In this document: positions 20,955 through 33,051 of the stretch, in pieces | Numbering within the stretch: position 1 is the stretch's first letter | Layout of the letters: the number at the start of each line of letters is the position of its first letter | NCBI GenBank assembly: GCA_014529385.2 | Contig: CM043969.1 | Coordinates: forward strand, 26,741,946 to 26,805,945 | Direction: 5' to 3' | DNA: 64,000 bases | DNA from: Adiantum capillus-veneris | Lineage: Eukaryota > Streptophyta > Polypodiopsida > Polypodiales > Pteridaceae | Notes under the pieces: model-generated | Databases searched by the model: none | What the model was told of the DNA's origin: nothing | Seen by the model: the letters and a program-made list of their open reading frames with translations, nothing else | Position numbers and translations under genes: made by a program

Positions 20955-22300
20955 TCATGATAGCCCAAGCTTGGTCCTATTTAGCCAATGAGACCATAAA
21001 TTTGGCACAAAGGGCCTCAACATGGGATACAGGCTTAAGAATGCCAAGCCTCCTTGGTCTAGCGGGCGAGCAACTACCTCCCATCTAACCCACTGCCATG
21101 GCCAGGAGGTTTTCATGTTGTTCTTCCAAAGAAACCTTTTCACTGGTTTTAAGAATTCTTTCCATTTACACTTAGCCATCTTGAGCACGGGGCTGAGGAA
21201 AGCAATATACGGGATCATAAAAGCATTAATCACTCTAATCCAGCTTTGGAAGGGGAGGAGAACAAACTCCCATCTTCTCATTTTTGAGCTTATTTTTTCA
21301 AGGACCCATCGAAATCTTTGCCTGTGGGTTACATCCACCCCTACAAGGGCTCCCAAGTGTCTGAATACACTCCCTTTTGAGATAATCTCTCATGTCCAAA
21401 CTGCAGGGTCAAAAGAGTTGTTCTCCGACGAGGAGATAAGTCTTGACTTCTCTATATTGCACTTGGATCCCAAGGCCACAACAAATGTTTACACAATCTC
21501 CAGAGCTCTCCTGACAACTTGAGGGCACGCCTTCAAGAATATGAGAGAATCATCTGTGAACATTTTGGCTAGTAGCTGGTCGTTGCCCAGTAATGCCAGA
21601 CCTTGAATCTCTCCCCGCGCAACACTGGCTTCGAGTATCGTAATGAGAGGATGCGACCCGATGGCAAAAAGCAAGGGGGCGAAGGGACATCCTTGCTTAA
21701 TAGACCTTTTAACCTCAAAAGAGCCCACAATTATGTCATTAAACAAGAGCTCTGATTGGCTGCCAACGCCTAGTGTGCGTATGAGGCAACAAAGAGGCGA
21801 GGTCCAAAGCTCAGAGCTCCCATGACTTCTTCTATATAGGACCATTCTATTCTATCATAGGCTTTGTAGAGGTCCAGCTGCAGCAAGATGAACTCTTGAT
21901 TGGAGAAGGATGCATACTCTATTCCTACCATTGCTGCCAAGATATTGTCATATATAGATCTCCCTTTAATGAACCCGTGTTGATGGGGAGGAATGATCCG
22001 ACTCAAGAGGGGGCAAGTATGAGAGCTATCGCCTTGGCAATAATTTTGTATGCTACTGACATCATCGTAATGGGACGCCAATGTTTAAGTTGAGAGCAAC
22101 AAATCTGTTTGAGGATGGGCTTGATAAGCCCTCTCTTAACACTTGCATCCAACGACTTTTCAGAAACAGCTTGATTGACCATCCGTGTGACTAGACCCTT
22201 AAGATCATCCCAAAATTTCCTAAAGAATTCAGCCGTCAGTCCATCCCAACCGGGGGACTTTTCATTGCCAAGAGCTTTTAGTGCCGCTGAGCATTCCTCC
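20955..22300 (-). pseudogene. LINE copy 3 reverse transcriptase
   Basis: Fingers-palm-thumb of an L1 RT in several frames (21770-22081, 21489-21845, 20955-21356). Motifs are HQHGFIKGRSIYDN, LQLDLYKAYDR, KRSIKQGCPFAPLLF, and TDDSLIFLKACP in place of the FADD form. The alanine of the box is changed to threonine, while both aspartates remain. Frameshifts near 21480 and 21800 plus stops disable it. Confidence 0.85.
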
Positions 22301-22320
22301 TCAAACGACTAAGAAACCTT

Positions 22321-22982
22321 ATTTTACTTTCAATTCTAGCACATTTAAAGGTGCAAATGACGTGAAAGTGTAAATGAAAAAATAGTGTGAACCTTATTGT
22401 ATTAAGCTTATTATGCATTATTGTGATTAGGAAATGATTTGAACCATTGCTATGCTTGTGGTGAAAACATAAATAGAGATGCAAGCGAGTCATCTAGAGA
22501 GAAACATAGATGGAAGAGTTAATCCAATTCTTTATATCAATAGAAAGCCAACTCATCTCTTTGAAACTTGAAATTTTCTTAGTACATTGGAAACTATGAG
22601 CCCTAATTTTTTCTTAAGCAATGTAGGAATTGTTTGGTACTCATCTTTTACAACTTGCTAGCTTACCCAATTTGTACTTCTTGACTTTATAGCACTTTTT
22701 TCAATCCTAGGTAGACCAAGGAAAAGACATCCTTCTTATTATATAGGTTGTTATGATGTGCACTACTACCATGTCTTGCTCATAAGAAAGATGCAAGGAT
22801 AGAAGCAAGTAAGAGAGTGGAGTAAAGACATTGCATCCAATTGTGTTCCTATCATTGAAACCAATTCTAGAACCCACTCCATTTTCAAAAAAAGTTTTAT
22901 TCACATTGACTTCTCTTAGCATTCATCTCTTCACACCACGCTAACTTATCTAATCTCTAGCATCAAGTTTGGTAGCATTGCT
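22321..22982. other. Spacer, no feature recognised
   Basis: A/T-rich, apparently single-copy within the window. No coding frame with family motifs, RNA gene or repeat pair was seen. Confidence 0.5.
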
Positions 22983-23005
22983 AGATCAAGATAGACCAAA
23001 AGGAG

Positions 23006-23053
<48 letters not shown>

Positions 23054-23083
23054 TTCTCTATACCCACCCCAATAGAAGGAGAG

Positions 23084-23157
<74 letters not shown>

Positions 23158-23440
23158 CCACCCAAATAGAAGGAGAGCACTCCTAAGTTTGTTGAACAAA
23201 GGCTAGCACCTCATGAACGATAATGTTTATGAGAAACTCTCAAGCTTGGTTTTAAAGTATCCTTTGCATCATCTTACATATTGACAAGAAGGAGGAATCT
23301 CTCTCTCTACCCACCCCAATAGAAGGAGAGCACTCCTAAGTTTGTTGAACAAAGGCTAGCATCTCATGAAAGATAATGTTTATGAGAAGCTCCCAAGCTT
23401 GGTTTTAAAGAATTCTTTGGAGCATCTTACATATATTCAT
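22983..23440 (+). repeat. 153-bp tandem repeat, about 2.5 units, with CT tracts
   Basis: Units starting at CTACCCAC (about 23154 and 23307) share AATAGAAGGAGAGCACTCCT, GTTGAACAAAGGCTAGCA and AAGCTTGGTTTTAAAG. A partial unit with an expanded (CT)n/(ATCT)n lies at 22983-23088. (CT)n also fills 23088-23154. Confidence 0.85.
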
Positions 23441-23879
23441 GTCTGTTAAAACCTATCAAGAGGTCGTGTCATGTATCATTTTTAGAAATACAATAGACTA
23501 CATGTAGAAAGAGAGTATTGATAGTGTTCTAACTGGAACATAAGATAGCCCTATGACATACTATCACTAACTACTGGGTCCACTTTCAAAAAGCCCATTA
23601 ATTTGTGACAAAGATTCCTAGAGAATCTATAATTCGAAGGCAAATGTGAGGAGCCTGTCGTCATCATCATCCCCCCCCCCCCCCCCCCTTTCCGCTTCCT
23701 TGCAGTGCTCCCCTCCATTGCAGTCTGCAGCCCTCCGTGGATCCGCATTTAGACACACAAGGGAGCAGGCAACCAACAACCTCTTTGGCGAGCCGACAGA
23801 CCACCTGCGCTCAACCACCTCTCTAGCTCCTGACTTGCAATGTCAGGATTTGAAATTCTTGCACACAAGCGAACTGAGA

Positions 23880-23901
23880 GAGGGAGCACTAGTGCTCCCT
23901 C
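23880..23901. repeat. Perfect 22-bp palindrome
   Basis: GAGGGAGCACT followed by its exact reverse complement, centred on ACTAGT, next to a CT tract. It is a cruciform or hairpin candidate. Confidence 0.9.
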
Positions 23902-24129
23902 CTCTCTCTCTCTCTCTCTCCCCGCGTGTGATCCCTTCCTCTCTTTGCCCGTTCATGCTCTATCTCCACCTTTGTGCTATCAGTTCTAGCAGCATGCACT
24001 GATGCACGTCAATCGACACTCTCTGTCTCTCCCTCCTCCATGTGCCATCAAAGACCTTTTTTGTCCTCAAGAGGTCTCAGGAGCATCTCCCTCTCTCTGT
24101 GTCCGCCCATGCAGGTGTTGTGACCATCA

Positions 24130-24248
<119 letters not shown>

Positions 24249-25204
24249 TCCAGCCATCTCCCTTCTCGGCTACAACACTGCACTTTAATGGGTCCACCTA
24301 TGTTTTATCCCCCTCCCCCAAACCCCACCCCACCAAAGGACTATCGCAGTGTGCATGGAGTGGAAGACCAATGACTGCGCACATCATGATCCTCCAGTGC
24401 AGAGTAGAGATTGTGAGAGCATCGTGACGCAAATTTGTTTTTGCTATCTCCCCAGCTTGTCCTGCTACGTGTCCCACTCATCATAAAAATCTTTGTTTGT
24501 ATGCGTTCTTGTGCTTACGCACAGCATCACACACTCACTCTCGCTCTTTCCCCTGTCTCCCTCTCTCTTCCACGTGCCAAAACCTCCACTTCCCCCTCAA
24601 AGCTACAAAAGGAATCTCCTTCAATTCTATTTGATACACCACTTCGCAAAATTTGATGGACCTACTATTACTACTTACTATTGGTTCTATATTACAATCT
24701 ATTAATTAATTTCTTCCCAAGATTCGGTCCGAATCTCACAATTCTGAAGGAAAAAGAATCCCTCCGGTCGCCATCAAACACCCCCCCCCCCCTCCCCCCC
24801 CCCGCCCGCGAGCCGCTCTGCGCTAGCCTCAGCTCGAAGCAGATCCTGCTCTACAGCTGCCTGCTACCAACAGAACAGCGAGGTTCTTCTTTGCAATTGC
24901 CTGCTGCCAACAGGACGGCCACCTGCCTTATCGATGCACTCCGTCCTCGCTGTGCCGTGGCATCACGCAGTCGGACACCATGCCTTCACAGACGCCATCT
25001 CTACATACGACATTCTCCCTCTCTCCCTTCCACCGAACGCTAGCAACGTCTCTCGCCATCGCCCTTTTGTATCTCCGCTTTCAGCTCCTCCCTCGTTGGG
25101 TCTGGTCCTTTATGAGCCCCCTGTCCCAGAGCCAGCCCGTCTGCCTCTCCCGCCTCTATTCTGCATGCTCCCTGTGCACCACCAACAGAGAGAGATCTCC
25201 GGAT

Positions 25205-25206
<2 letters not shown>

Positions 25207-25263
<57 letters not shown>
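25207..25263 (+). repeat. Pure (GA)28 microsatellite
   Basis: Uninterrupted GA run. C-rich runs lie upstream at 24780-24803. Confidence 0.95.
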
Positions 25264-25266
<3 letters not shown>

Positions 25267-25797
25267 CGTTTCTATCTGTCTCCAACCTCGCCCTCTCGCA
25301 TGCTAATTCGCGGCTCGCCTGCATTCTCGGGCACTAGATTTTTAAGGTCTCTTAGGATAGTTTCGTACAACGTTAAAACTCTCTTCTTATTCTTCGTCTC
25401 TGTCTCTCTCTCCACGTGCCTCCCCACCTCCCCCTTTTCTACTAAAAGATAAAGAGCATCTTCTAAGATTCTATATAAAAGAAATGAAAAACTCATTTTG
25501 GGCACCTACTTGGAACATAAGATAGCCCTATGAGAATACATGCCATGTTTCCTTGATCGCAGCAACGCGCGAGTCACATACCATCTTAAATTTATGCTGG
25601 TATTTTTGGTTTGCTTCTTTGTGGGGAGGAAACTCAGTCGACGGCCGCTTAATAAAAGAGACTTTCTTGATTATTGACTAGAATTCAGTTATAGAATGCA
25701 AACAAAGTCACGCCATGTGAGGTTGTTAAATGAAATGTGAAATAACAAGGTGAGGAATCACGAGGGCCTGCCAATGGAAGGATTTGTGCAGGTGTTG

Positions 25798-26275
25798 TCA
25801 TGAAGAAGCAAGAGGGGTGTATTGGAATGTGTTTTTGGAGTTTAGTGGAAGCAGTAAGTAAATAATGGAGTGGTCTGACCAAAATGAGAAGTTAGTGCAT
25901 GTTGTTATGTCAGTGAAGGAGTTTGTAGTCCAAATGTGGTCCAACGTTGAATTGTAGACTGTTTTACTGTGGGTTATATGTTGTGTCATGTTGTGTGTGG
26001 AGAGAAGGTTAGAAATAGCAAGGAATTCAGGGGTTTGGTATTTAGCATTGATGTTGAAGTCACCGAGTAAAATGGTAGGGGTGTGTTGGAGGCGAGGTGC
26101 GAGTAGTGCGGTCAATGTTTGGAAGAGCAAGGGAAGTGGACTTGAGGGTCTGCGGTATAATGTTATCAGGGTCATTGGTGGACCATGTGGTTATCAAGAG
26201 GTGTTGCAAGTGCCTTCCAAGAGACCGCATACATTTCCACTTGTCTTTCAAGTTCAACAGATGCACAAGAAACAT
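25798..26275 (-). pseudogene. Endonuclease/exonuclease/phosphatase-like fragment
   Basis: A 125-codon minus-strand frame (25798-26175) has the order LLGDFNINA, STLDHIWT and WSDHSIIYLL, which is the second half of a retroelement-type endonuclease (GDxN, LDxI, SDH). A second frame (26060-26275) overlaps upstream, suggesting a frameshift. There is no similarity by eye to the endonucleases at 4719-5796 or 15561-18959, so it comes from another lineage. It could be a LINE, or the endonuclease found in some Helentron-type elements; I cannot tell which. Confidence 0.5.
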
Positions 26276-26418
26276 GCTACGATCGCCTCAATAATCATCG
26301 ACCTACCGGTCTCCATGTGCAAGCCTTCCATGCTAAGGACTTATTTCCCTTATTTTCGGAATAAACCAACATCGTACACCCCTACTTATACTATATTATA
26401 TTTGGCTCATCATACATT

Positions 26419-27670
26419 TTATTCATTAATCCTATAGATTCCCCAAAGATCCCCCCACTCGTCAAAGCCCACCATGCTGTTGTACCCAGTCACAACTTTC
26501 CCCACAGAGTGAATCAAAATGTTAGTGGGCTCTTCAATAACATTTAGCTGTGTTCTATACAGTTGGCAGGAAGAGACCTCACTAGCAGACACACTTTGTA
26601 GCCCCTGAAAAATGTTAGACATTTTCGTTGACCTCCTCTCAACGGGTTGAGCTTGCGACCATTTGATGCATGTGTGAAACCCATTTGACAAAGGCAGTGA
26701 TCCTATGTCGGTACCACTATGCAATCATGCTCAGCAGCTCATGGCATACCATCCCACTTCCTATCGTCGGGCAGGGCCTCGCATAGTCGTTGACCAACGA
26801 TGAACCAAAAGACTGGCACTTCAAGGGAGAATTTGAGTTCTCACCTAAAACAAATTGTGCATCATGCACCTTTGATCCAACCCCTTCTCTGAATAATGAT
26901 CTAAGAGTGTGGGTTTGACTAAGAGTGTGAATTGATGCTTCACATTCTCTTTGCCTCAGTGACCTAGGAGTGGTAGATGTTGCATCAAGTGCTTGTTCCA
27001 ATGGTGACGTGTGTCTTGGAGATGACTGCAGAGAATATGGCCGATTCGTTAAAGTCAAAAACTTGGAAGGCATCTTGCGTTGTCTTACATATCCCTCTTT
27101 GCAGATAGGAGGCTTGTCCTTGTCAGCTTTGAGGCACTTGCAAAATACTTCAAGGGAGGGCTGCCAGTTCGAACTTTGTACTTCTTTCCTATATATGGGG
27201 GACTTAGAAAAAACCTGTCTCCTTGGTGAGCTCTCAACAGGTCTAGGAAGACACCCACAATCTCCAAAGAACTCATGCAACCTGTTGGAAACTTTTGGAG
27301 TAGATGCAAAGTGATGGTGCAACTTTGGGTTCAAGCAATTTTGCACATACTCTTCCACCTTTTTGGGTATGACATAGGTAGGTGTCTAGGTTGAACCACA
27401 ACTTGTGGCTCAGCAATGGCAAGATCCTTCAGGTGGGCTTAGAAACGCGTGTGCACACATCTAGAATGTGTGTCTTGACATGCAAATTAGTTTTCAAGTC
27501 ATTGAATGTTGCATCCCCTGGGTCGGTACGGTGATTCAGAGTCTTACTAGAAGACCTTGCTGTGTCGAGTAGCGCATCCACATCCTTGATGGCTGAGATA
27601 GCGGAGCATGACGTGGTGTCAGCTGGATTATAGTTGCTCAGGGTAATTGAGGGTCCAAATTAGCCTCTTC
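26419..27670 (-). pseudogene. Degraded unrecognised protein-coding gene
   Basis: Three consecutive minus-strand blocks read like ordinary protein rather than repeat translation. An open stretch at 27437-27665 includes DVDALLDTARSSSKTL and HVKTHILDVCTRVSKPT. A 213-codon frame (26717-27358) has VEEYVQNCLNPKLHHHF via a frameshift near 27360. A 101-codon frame (26419-26724) has NVIEEPTNILIHSVGK and YNSMVGFDEWGDLWG. Composition is mixed, with no transmembrane or low-complexity bias. I do not recognise the family. Frame changes could be introns or mutations. It may be a captured or dying host gene. Confidence 0.4.
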
Positions 27671-27741
27671 TGAGCCATATGCACTACCCACCTACTTGCT
27701 TTTCATTAAACTCAATTACAAGCATAGACACATGCATAATG

Positions 27742-27883
<142 letters not shown>

Positions 27884-28379
27884 GTAGAGAGGCCTTTCCC
27901 ATGCGCAATCCATAGCTTTGAATCGAGGAAGGGCTCAGAGTAGATGCCAACGAGGGGGCAACCCCTGACACCAAGAAGAAGGCACATATCAGCATACTTT
28001 TTTCCTTTTTCGCACAACACTTTAAAAAGATTCGTGCTCAGCTCCAGAAGCTTTAATTCTTTCCTTCATGGTCATGGTTCCTTGTGGTATTGTTCCCTAG
28101 TGCATAATTGATGCCCCCATAAGATTTCATCTGCTACCTACTACAAACATTACCAACTAGTTTGGTCAAGCTTCCTACTGCTTGGAACGTGCATCTTCCT
28201 CAGAGCATTGAAGATGAGCTTTAAAGTGTTGCAGACACTCTTCTTTATAGAAGCAAGCCATGTTTTGTTTAGACCCTTGGAAGACCCAAAAAACCAGCTT
28301 CATGAAGACCTTGATCTACTCAATCTATTTACTCTGCTCCTTGCTTGAAGACTGTGCTTGGCTCATGTGCCTTGAACCA

Positions 28380-29011
28380 CTACATCAGCTTCTCTACCCG
28401 TGTTTTTGCTGCCTCTTCTACTTCATTCCACTCACCATAAACTCGTGCAAGTAGGGGCCGATTGCTAGCACCAACTTAGGGAGAATCTTATTCCAACTCG
28501 CATAATGTGTTAAGGATCGGTCCTACCAAACTTTCCAACATATTCACCAACCCTACTCGCAAGTTGAAGAAGAACTCATGCTAAGGCTAGGGAAATAGAA
28601 AACATCTGACAAGCAAAGCAGGTTGAAGAACTCATGCTAAGGGGGGAGGAAGAGAAACAATTTGACAGGCAGAGCATGGGTTTTAAATTAGTATCTTTTT
28701 CTGTGATGATAATCAACATATTGAAGGTATTAATGCATACGAAGGAAATCGACACCATTGTTGAGTAGCTTTCGTGTTGGCAGATTGACAAAGACCATTG
28801 GCGCAGAGTCAATGGAGAGGGAGGAAGATAAGTGGTTGGCAATGAGGTAGGAGGTAGGGCAATAAACTTGCAGGAAGCAGACATTGTCGAATAGTTGGCC
28901 CCATTTTTTTGAGAGAGAAAATTTAGGAAAGCAATCGAAATCTAAGGGCAAGATATCAAATATGGCTATTAATTGTCGTTTGTGGCATACCTCCTCACCC
29001 AAAGTGACCAT
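28380..29011 (-). pseudogene. PPR-like remnant
   Basis: Minus-strand pieces in consistent order. At 28730-29011 the frame contains SIDSAPMVFVNLPTRK, close to the PPR L/S motif with GSIDSAxxVFDxLPTR-type residues. At about 28380-28460 the strand reads ARVYGEWNEVEEA, reminiscent of the E-motif that follows the last PPR repeat. Stops and frameshifts lie between them. If real, it is an inactive copy of an organelle RNA-binding protein gene, unrelated in position to the Helitron-borne fragments. Motif-level recognition only. Confidence 0.35.
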
Positions 29012-29917
29012 GGAACATCTTGCATGGGGTGCCCATGCTCTGCTGGCCTACTTTACCGAATGTCAAAAAGTTTGCTTTACTTCCAGTCTGTGTGAGAAAG
29101 GGCGGTGCAGAGGAGCGAGATGGAGAGCATCATCTTGCAGTAAACGCAAGGTGAGGTGATGATGACGATCGCCTTTGCCACAACATCCTGCTGTTTGAAC
29201 CAAGCACTGTGTAGAAAAGATTGGGGCGGATGCTTCTCCAGCAGTTATGTCGTAGTACAGAGACACCTCTATTTGCATGGCCAACGTGGCCTTTATGGCC
29301 AGATTCAATGCATGGCGTGTGTCCCAGACACTACAGTAAGTGGATCTTCAAGATAATTAAGTGGCATGCAAAAAAGCAGGAGCGGAGAGTATTAGCAAAA
29401 GAGATGGCAGGGTGCGCATAGGCAGGAGTTAAGTGAGCATGTGAAGGGGGGTAAATCAAAAGGAATCACAGCAACCTCTGAAGGTGTTCTGTGTTTTACA
29501 TGGCCTCGAAGCACTACACTTGACTTCTTTGAGGAAGACATCATGGGCGCTAATGTGAAAGAAAGGAGCCGCAATGCCAAGAAAAGATTGGAGGAAGATG
29601 GAAGGTTCTGTAAAGGTAGCTTGCCAGGAGAAGAGGGATAGCTCAACAGCTCGTCTCGACAGAGAAATGGGTGGAGCTGAGCCTGCGATGATGCTTCAAA
29701 TTGCGAGCATAAGAAGATGAAGCAGGGTGTGGAAAAGTGTCGGCATCTTCATACTCCACACATCTTCTCCACAGTACAGGCCTTTTCCACCATCTCTTTC
29801 AAAGGCTCTAAAAATGTGCCCTAAGTTTAGCCGTCCATGTGGACGTCATCGGCGAAAGAACGCCTAATGCAGCCCAATACTAAGGCCTTCCTTGAGCAGG
29901 CCAAAAAGAACTCATTA

Positions 29918-29922
<5 letters not shown>
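29012..29922. other. No confident feature; possible upstream part of PPR remnant
   Basis: Minus-strand frames at 29063-29308 and 29392-29646 might be continuations of the PPR-like remnant but show no decisive motif. Confidence 0.25.

Positions 29923-29959
<37 letters not shown>
29923..29959 (+). repeat. (TG)n microsatellite
   Basis: Uninterrupted TG run of about 37 bp. Confidence 0.95.
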
Positions 29960-29961
<2 letters not shown>

Positions 29962-30574
29962 ATAGAATTTACTAGAATTATGCAAGATGAAACTTCACTT
30001 TAACATTTTAAAACAGTAGAATGCAAAAAATTCTAAACAATAGAATGCAAGAAAAGTCAAGACATGTCAGGCTATGAAATGAAATAAAATTTTCATTTAT
30101 TATTTTAAAATTGAAGTAACATTTAAGGTAAGTCTCAATCATCACTGAAAACATTGAAACTATGCCTAACCCGACTCCCCTCTAAGACTTCTTTTAGAAA
30201 GCCAGAAACTTAGTACTTTATCTATATTTATAATATTTTTAGTTTTGTTGGGAAAGCCATGGAATTTCAATCCGGTCCTCAAATTTCAACACTAACCATT
30301 GACTATTTTATAATAAAAAAAGAGAATTCGTATATATATTATATGTAATGGAGCTTAGGCCAAAGTTCAAACAAACCCTCTACATGTTGAACCCTCCAAA
30401 CCTTTGCACGAATTGCAGGGTGCTAGCTTTTGGTGCTTACCTTGATGTTCGGTTGTCCCGCTTGCCACAACCGTCCATGTGATGGTAAATTCCTCTTCAT
30501 AGGCATCGCATGTAGCTGTAGGTTTCCTTTTTTTTAATTATAAAAACTCGCAGAAGCCGCGTCGACTCCTGGAC

Positions 30575-30576
<2 letters not shown>
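29960..30576. other. A-rich spacer with an R1-like piece and a Helitron-like 5' block
   Basis: 29990-30130 resembles R1 (AACATTTTAAAACA, then ATGCAAGAAAAGTCA-like sequence). 30328-30357 has TATATTATATGTAATGGAGC, like the Helitron 5' ends at 10058 and 10068, but the base before TC is T rather than A. No gene was seen. Confidence 0.35.
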
Positions 30577-30659
<83 letters not shown>

Positions 30660-30683
30660 AAATGATTCTCTATAGGCGCCCCA

Positions 30684-30733
<50 letters not shown>
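30577..30733 (+). repeat. Compound (TG)n-(GA)n microsatellites, two in a row
   Basis: (TG)n 30577-30628 runs into (GA)n to 30654. After 30 bp a second (TG)n/(GA)n pair follows, 30685-30733. The same TG-to-GA order is seen at 15182-15252, 34941-34985 and 35531-35598. Confidence 0.95.
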
Positions 30734-30737
<4 letters not shown>

Positions 30738-30842
30738 AACTCCGCAGCCTTTGTAATAGGCACTTGGCCTCCATCAAAGGCAAATCAAAATGACATCAGG
30801 GGGAGAGCTAAAGAATAAGTCTCCATAGAACTCCCCAGAATT

Positions 30843-30920
30843 TCTTCAATGCTATATTCTATTTCTAGACTCGGCCAAAATGTCTTCAATGCTATATTCT
30901 ATTTCTAGACTCGGCCAAAG
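30843..30920 (+). repeat. 40-bp tandem duplication
   Basis: Two adjacent units starting TCTTCAATGCTATATTC at 30843 and 30883, nearly identical. Confidence 0.9.
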
Positions 30921-31419
30921 TAAAGTATACTTTTGGCTACACGGTACCAAAATAGTTTAATTATTTCAAATAGTAGCAAAGCTGAACGTTTTAACTTCGC
31001 AGTCTAAGGTTCCCTTTCCTTTTTGGGAATTTTTGTCAAAGTGGCTTTATGTATTTAACAAACTATTTATATAAAGTTAAGTGTGTAGTTAAGAGTAGTA
31101 GTTCTTTGGAGCCCAAAAAGTTGGGACAAACTTAATCAGCTTATGTCTGTAAGTTCTTTTACTTTTCTGAATTAAGACATTATAGAAAAGCCTACTTTCT
31201 TTTTTAGTTGCAGGCTTTATAAGACTATAATTCTAGGTTGAGTAGCGAATCGTATTTTTTCTTGGATAATCTTGTGTTAAGGATATGTTAGGGCTCTTTG
31301 TAACTTTTTGGTTTTTATGCAATTCAATGAGTTGAAAAAAGAATATAATTCTAGGTTTTTTTAGAGCACTGTTAGTGAGTTAGTGGGGCGTTGATGAGTC
31401 TTGATTTCAATGGCTCCTA

Positions 31420-32001
31420 ATGGCTCTGCCCTTATTATGCGGAATTTCGATAGATCCGCCCCAAAATAACCCCTCTCTCTCCTCTCTCTTCCATCTCTCT
31501 CCTCTCTCTTCCCTGGCCGTCCTGCCCTCCACGCAACTTCGCCATCGCTGCCCTCGTCTGCTTCGCCATGGCTGGTGGAGCCCTGCGTACACAGTTACGG
31601 GCAGCGGGTCGTCGAGCTCCATTATGACAGCAACACTCACTTCTGCATGTGCCTGCTCCGGCCTCCTTGTGTTCTATGCGTGTGCCCTTGCATTCTCGCC
31701 AACTCCCTCTTACGATTGGCTTTTCCAAGCCTCAACAGCTTCTTGCAGGGTGTTTGCAATTGAATCAACACCCTCAGACAGTCGTTCAGGGCTTCTTCCT
31801 ACCTTGTTTGTTGCCTTTGTAGGGTTCTCTAACTCCCCTCATGAGGATCACACGGTTGCCCTTGCGAGAGGTCCCTCTACGAATAGCCCGCATGACAAGC
31901 AATGGCAATACTCCTCCTCTGACAACTTGCCCCCAGACTCTCTACGCACCACCTTTTGCATATCAACTAGCACGGGAGAGATTTTAATGTTGCAGGAATG
32001 A
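31420..32001 (+). CDS. Hypothetical 193-codon ORF, doubtful
   Basis: Open frame from ATG at 31420, with a hydrophobic stretch near residues 70-95 and a Ser/Pro-rich rest. No motif is recognised, there is no clear context, and it sits among CT/GA tracts, so it may be chance. Kept only because it is the longest non-repetitive frame of its area. Confidence 0.15.
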   Translation: MALPLLCGISIDPPQNNPSLSSLFHLSPLSSLAVLPSTQLRHRCPRLLRHGWWSPAYTVTGSGSSSSIMTATLTSACACSGLLVFYACALAFSPTPSYDWLFQASTASCRVFAIESTPSDSRSGLLPTLFVAFVGFSNSPHEDHTVALARGPSTNSPHDKQWQYSSSDNLPPDSLRTTFCISTSTGEILMLQE

Positions 32002-32147
32002 TCCTATGAGGCCTCAAACATCTACCCTATCTCAAAGAGAGAGAGAGAGAGAGAGCTGTTGCATCGAGAGAAGCAAAAGAAGAGAGATTTCAATGCCGCA
32101 TGAAGAATCCAGAGAGGGCTCGAAGATCCTGCCTTGCTAGATCCCGT

Positions 32148-32188
<41 letters not shown>

Positions 32189-33050
32189 CCACATACCCCC
32201 TCCAAAAAATATCCGAGCAGAAATTCCCAAAATGTCCTTCAAGTTTTCCAAAATTCCCAAAGTACCCTAGTTGTGAGTAAATCTCTTCAAAAAGTAAAAT
32301 TTTTTCTAGCTTTTAGTGCGAGGTAATTTGCCACAAATTAGATGCTAAGCAATCAAAAACGGATCTCAATTGTCAAAAAGGAAAAAAGATTAGACAAATC
32401 TAACCAAAATAGATAAAGGGTATTTTGGGGATTTTTGAAATCAAGAAGAGAGTTCTAACGTTGCAGGAAACTATCCCCAGAGACCTTGCTAAACATTTGG
32501 ACGTGCTACACGTGGAAAGCAAGAAGTTTTTTCTTTTTCACCTTACCTTTTCCAAACCAAAGGATCTTTGTTGATTCCCCTTAACGAGACACTTAGGCAA
32601 ACTTATTTGAGAGCATCCGCATGCTACCAAGCTAATATCAATGCTAAAACAAAAACCTAGGTTTAGTGTGATCCCACAAACTTAGATGTATACAAAATTT
32701 ATTGTTTAAAAAATCGAATCTAGTCAATTTACCTCAAAAATTTCTCATATGTAGGTTTACCAAGTTTTTGCAAAAAGTTTTTTTTGAGCAGATTAACTAC
32801 AAGGACTACAATCCACCCTCCTTGCTTGTGCGTACACACACGCACACTATATTACTTAAGAACCCCTAGCTTATTTTGACACATAACTCCTAAAGCTTCA
32901 CTATATTAGGGTCCACACCATGGGACTTGGCCCGTCTGTAACACTAGTAATACGTTTTTTTTGGGTGGTTTACTACCCTATGGCAAAACTGGCTGTGAAG
33001 GCGCTAGGGTAATTTCCTGCAACATAGGCGGCCTCGCTGTCTCAGAAGGA
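32002..33050. other. Non-coding spacer
   Basis: (GA)n near 32036-32054 and (CT)n at 32153-32182, otherwise A/T-rich sequence. No gene or repeat pair was recognised. Confidence 0.5.
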
Positions 33051-33051
33051 G

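Larger units (their letters stand above)
19685..22320 (-). mobile_element. 5'-truncated L1-type LINE (copy 3) with 18-bp target duplication
   Basis: The element body is about 19701-22302 on the minus strand. It is flanked by AAACGACTAAG(C/A)AACCTT at 19685-19702 and 22303-22320, 17 of 18 positions identical. The left edge has a T run (19701-19710), the reversed poly(A). The right edge falls inside the endonuclease-RT linker, the classic result of incomplete target-primed reverse transcription. The body is colinear with copy 2 at about 1714-4410. Confidence 0.93.

Noticed and set aside
22983-23440. CRISPR-like array
   Set aside because: Two and a half 153-bp units with CT tracts; ordinary tandem duplication in a plant genome.
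30328-30357. A further Helitron 5' end
   Set aside because: AATGGAGCTTAGG block matches, but the preceding base is T rather than A and no 3' end was found; mentioned only as a resemblance.
31420-32001. Novel 193-aa gene
   Set aside because: No motif, promoter context or repeat conservation; kept only as a doubtful ORF.
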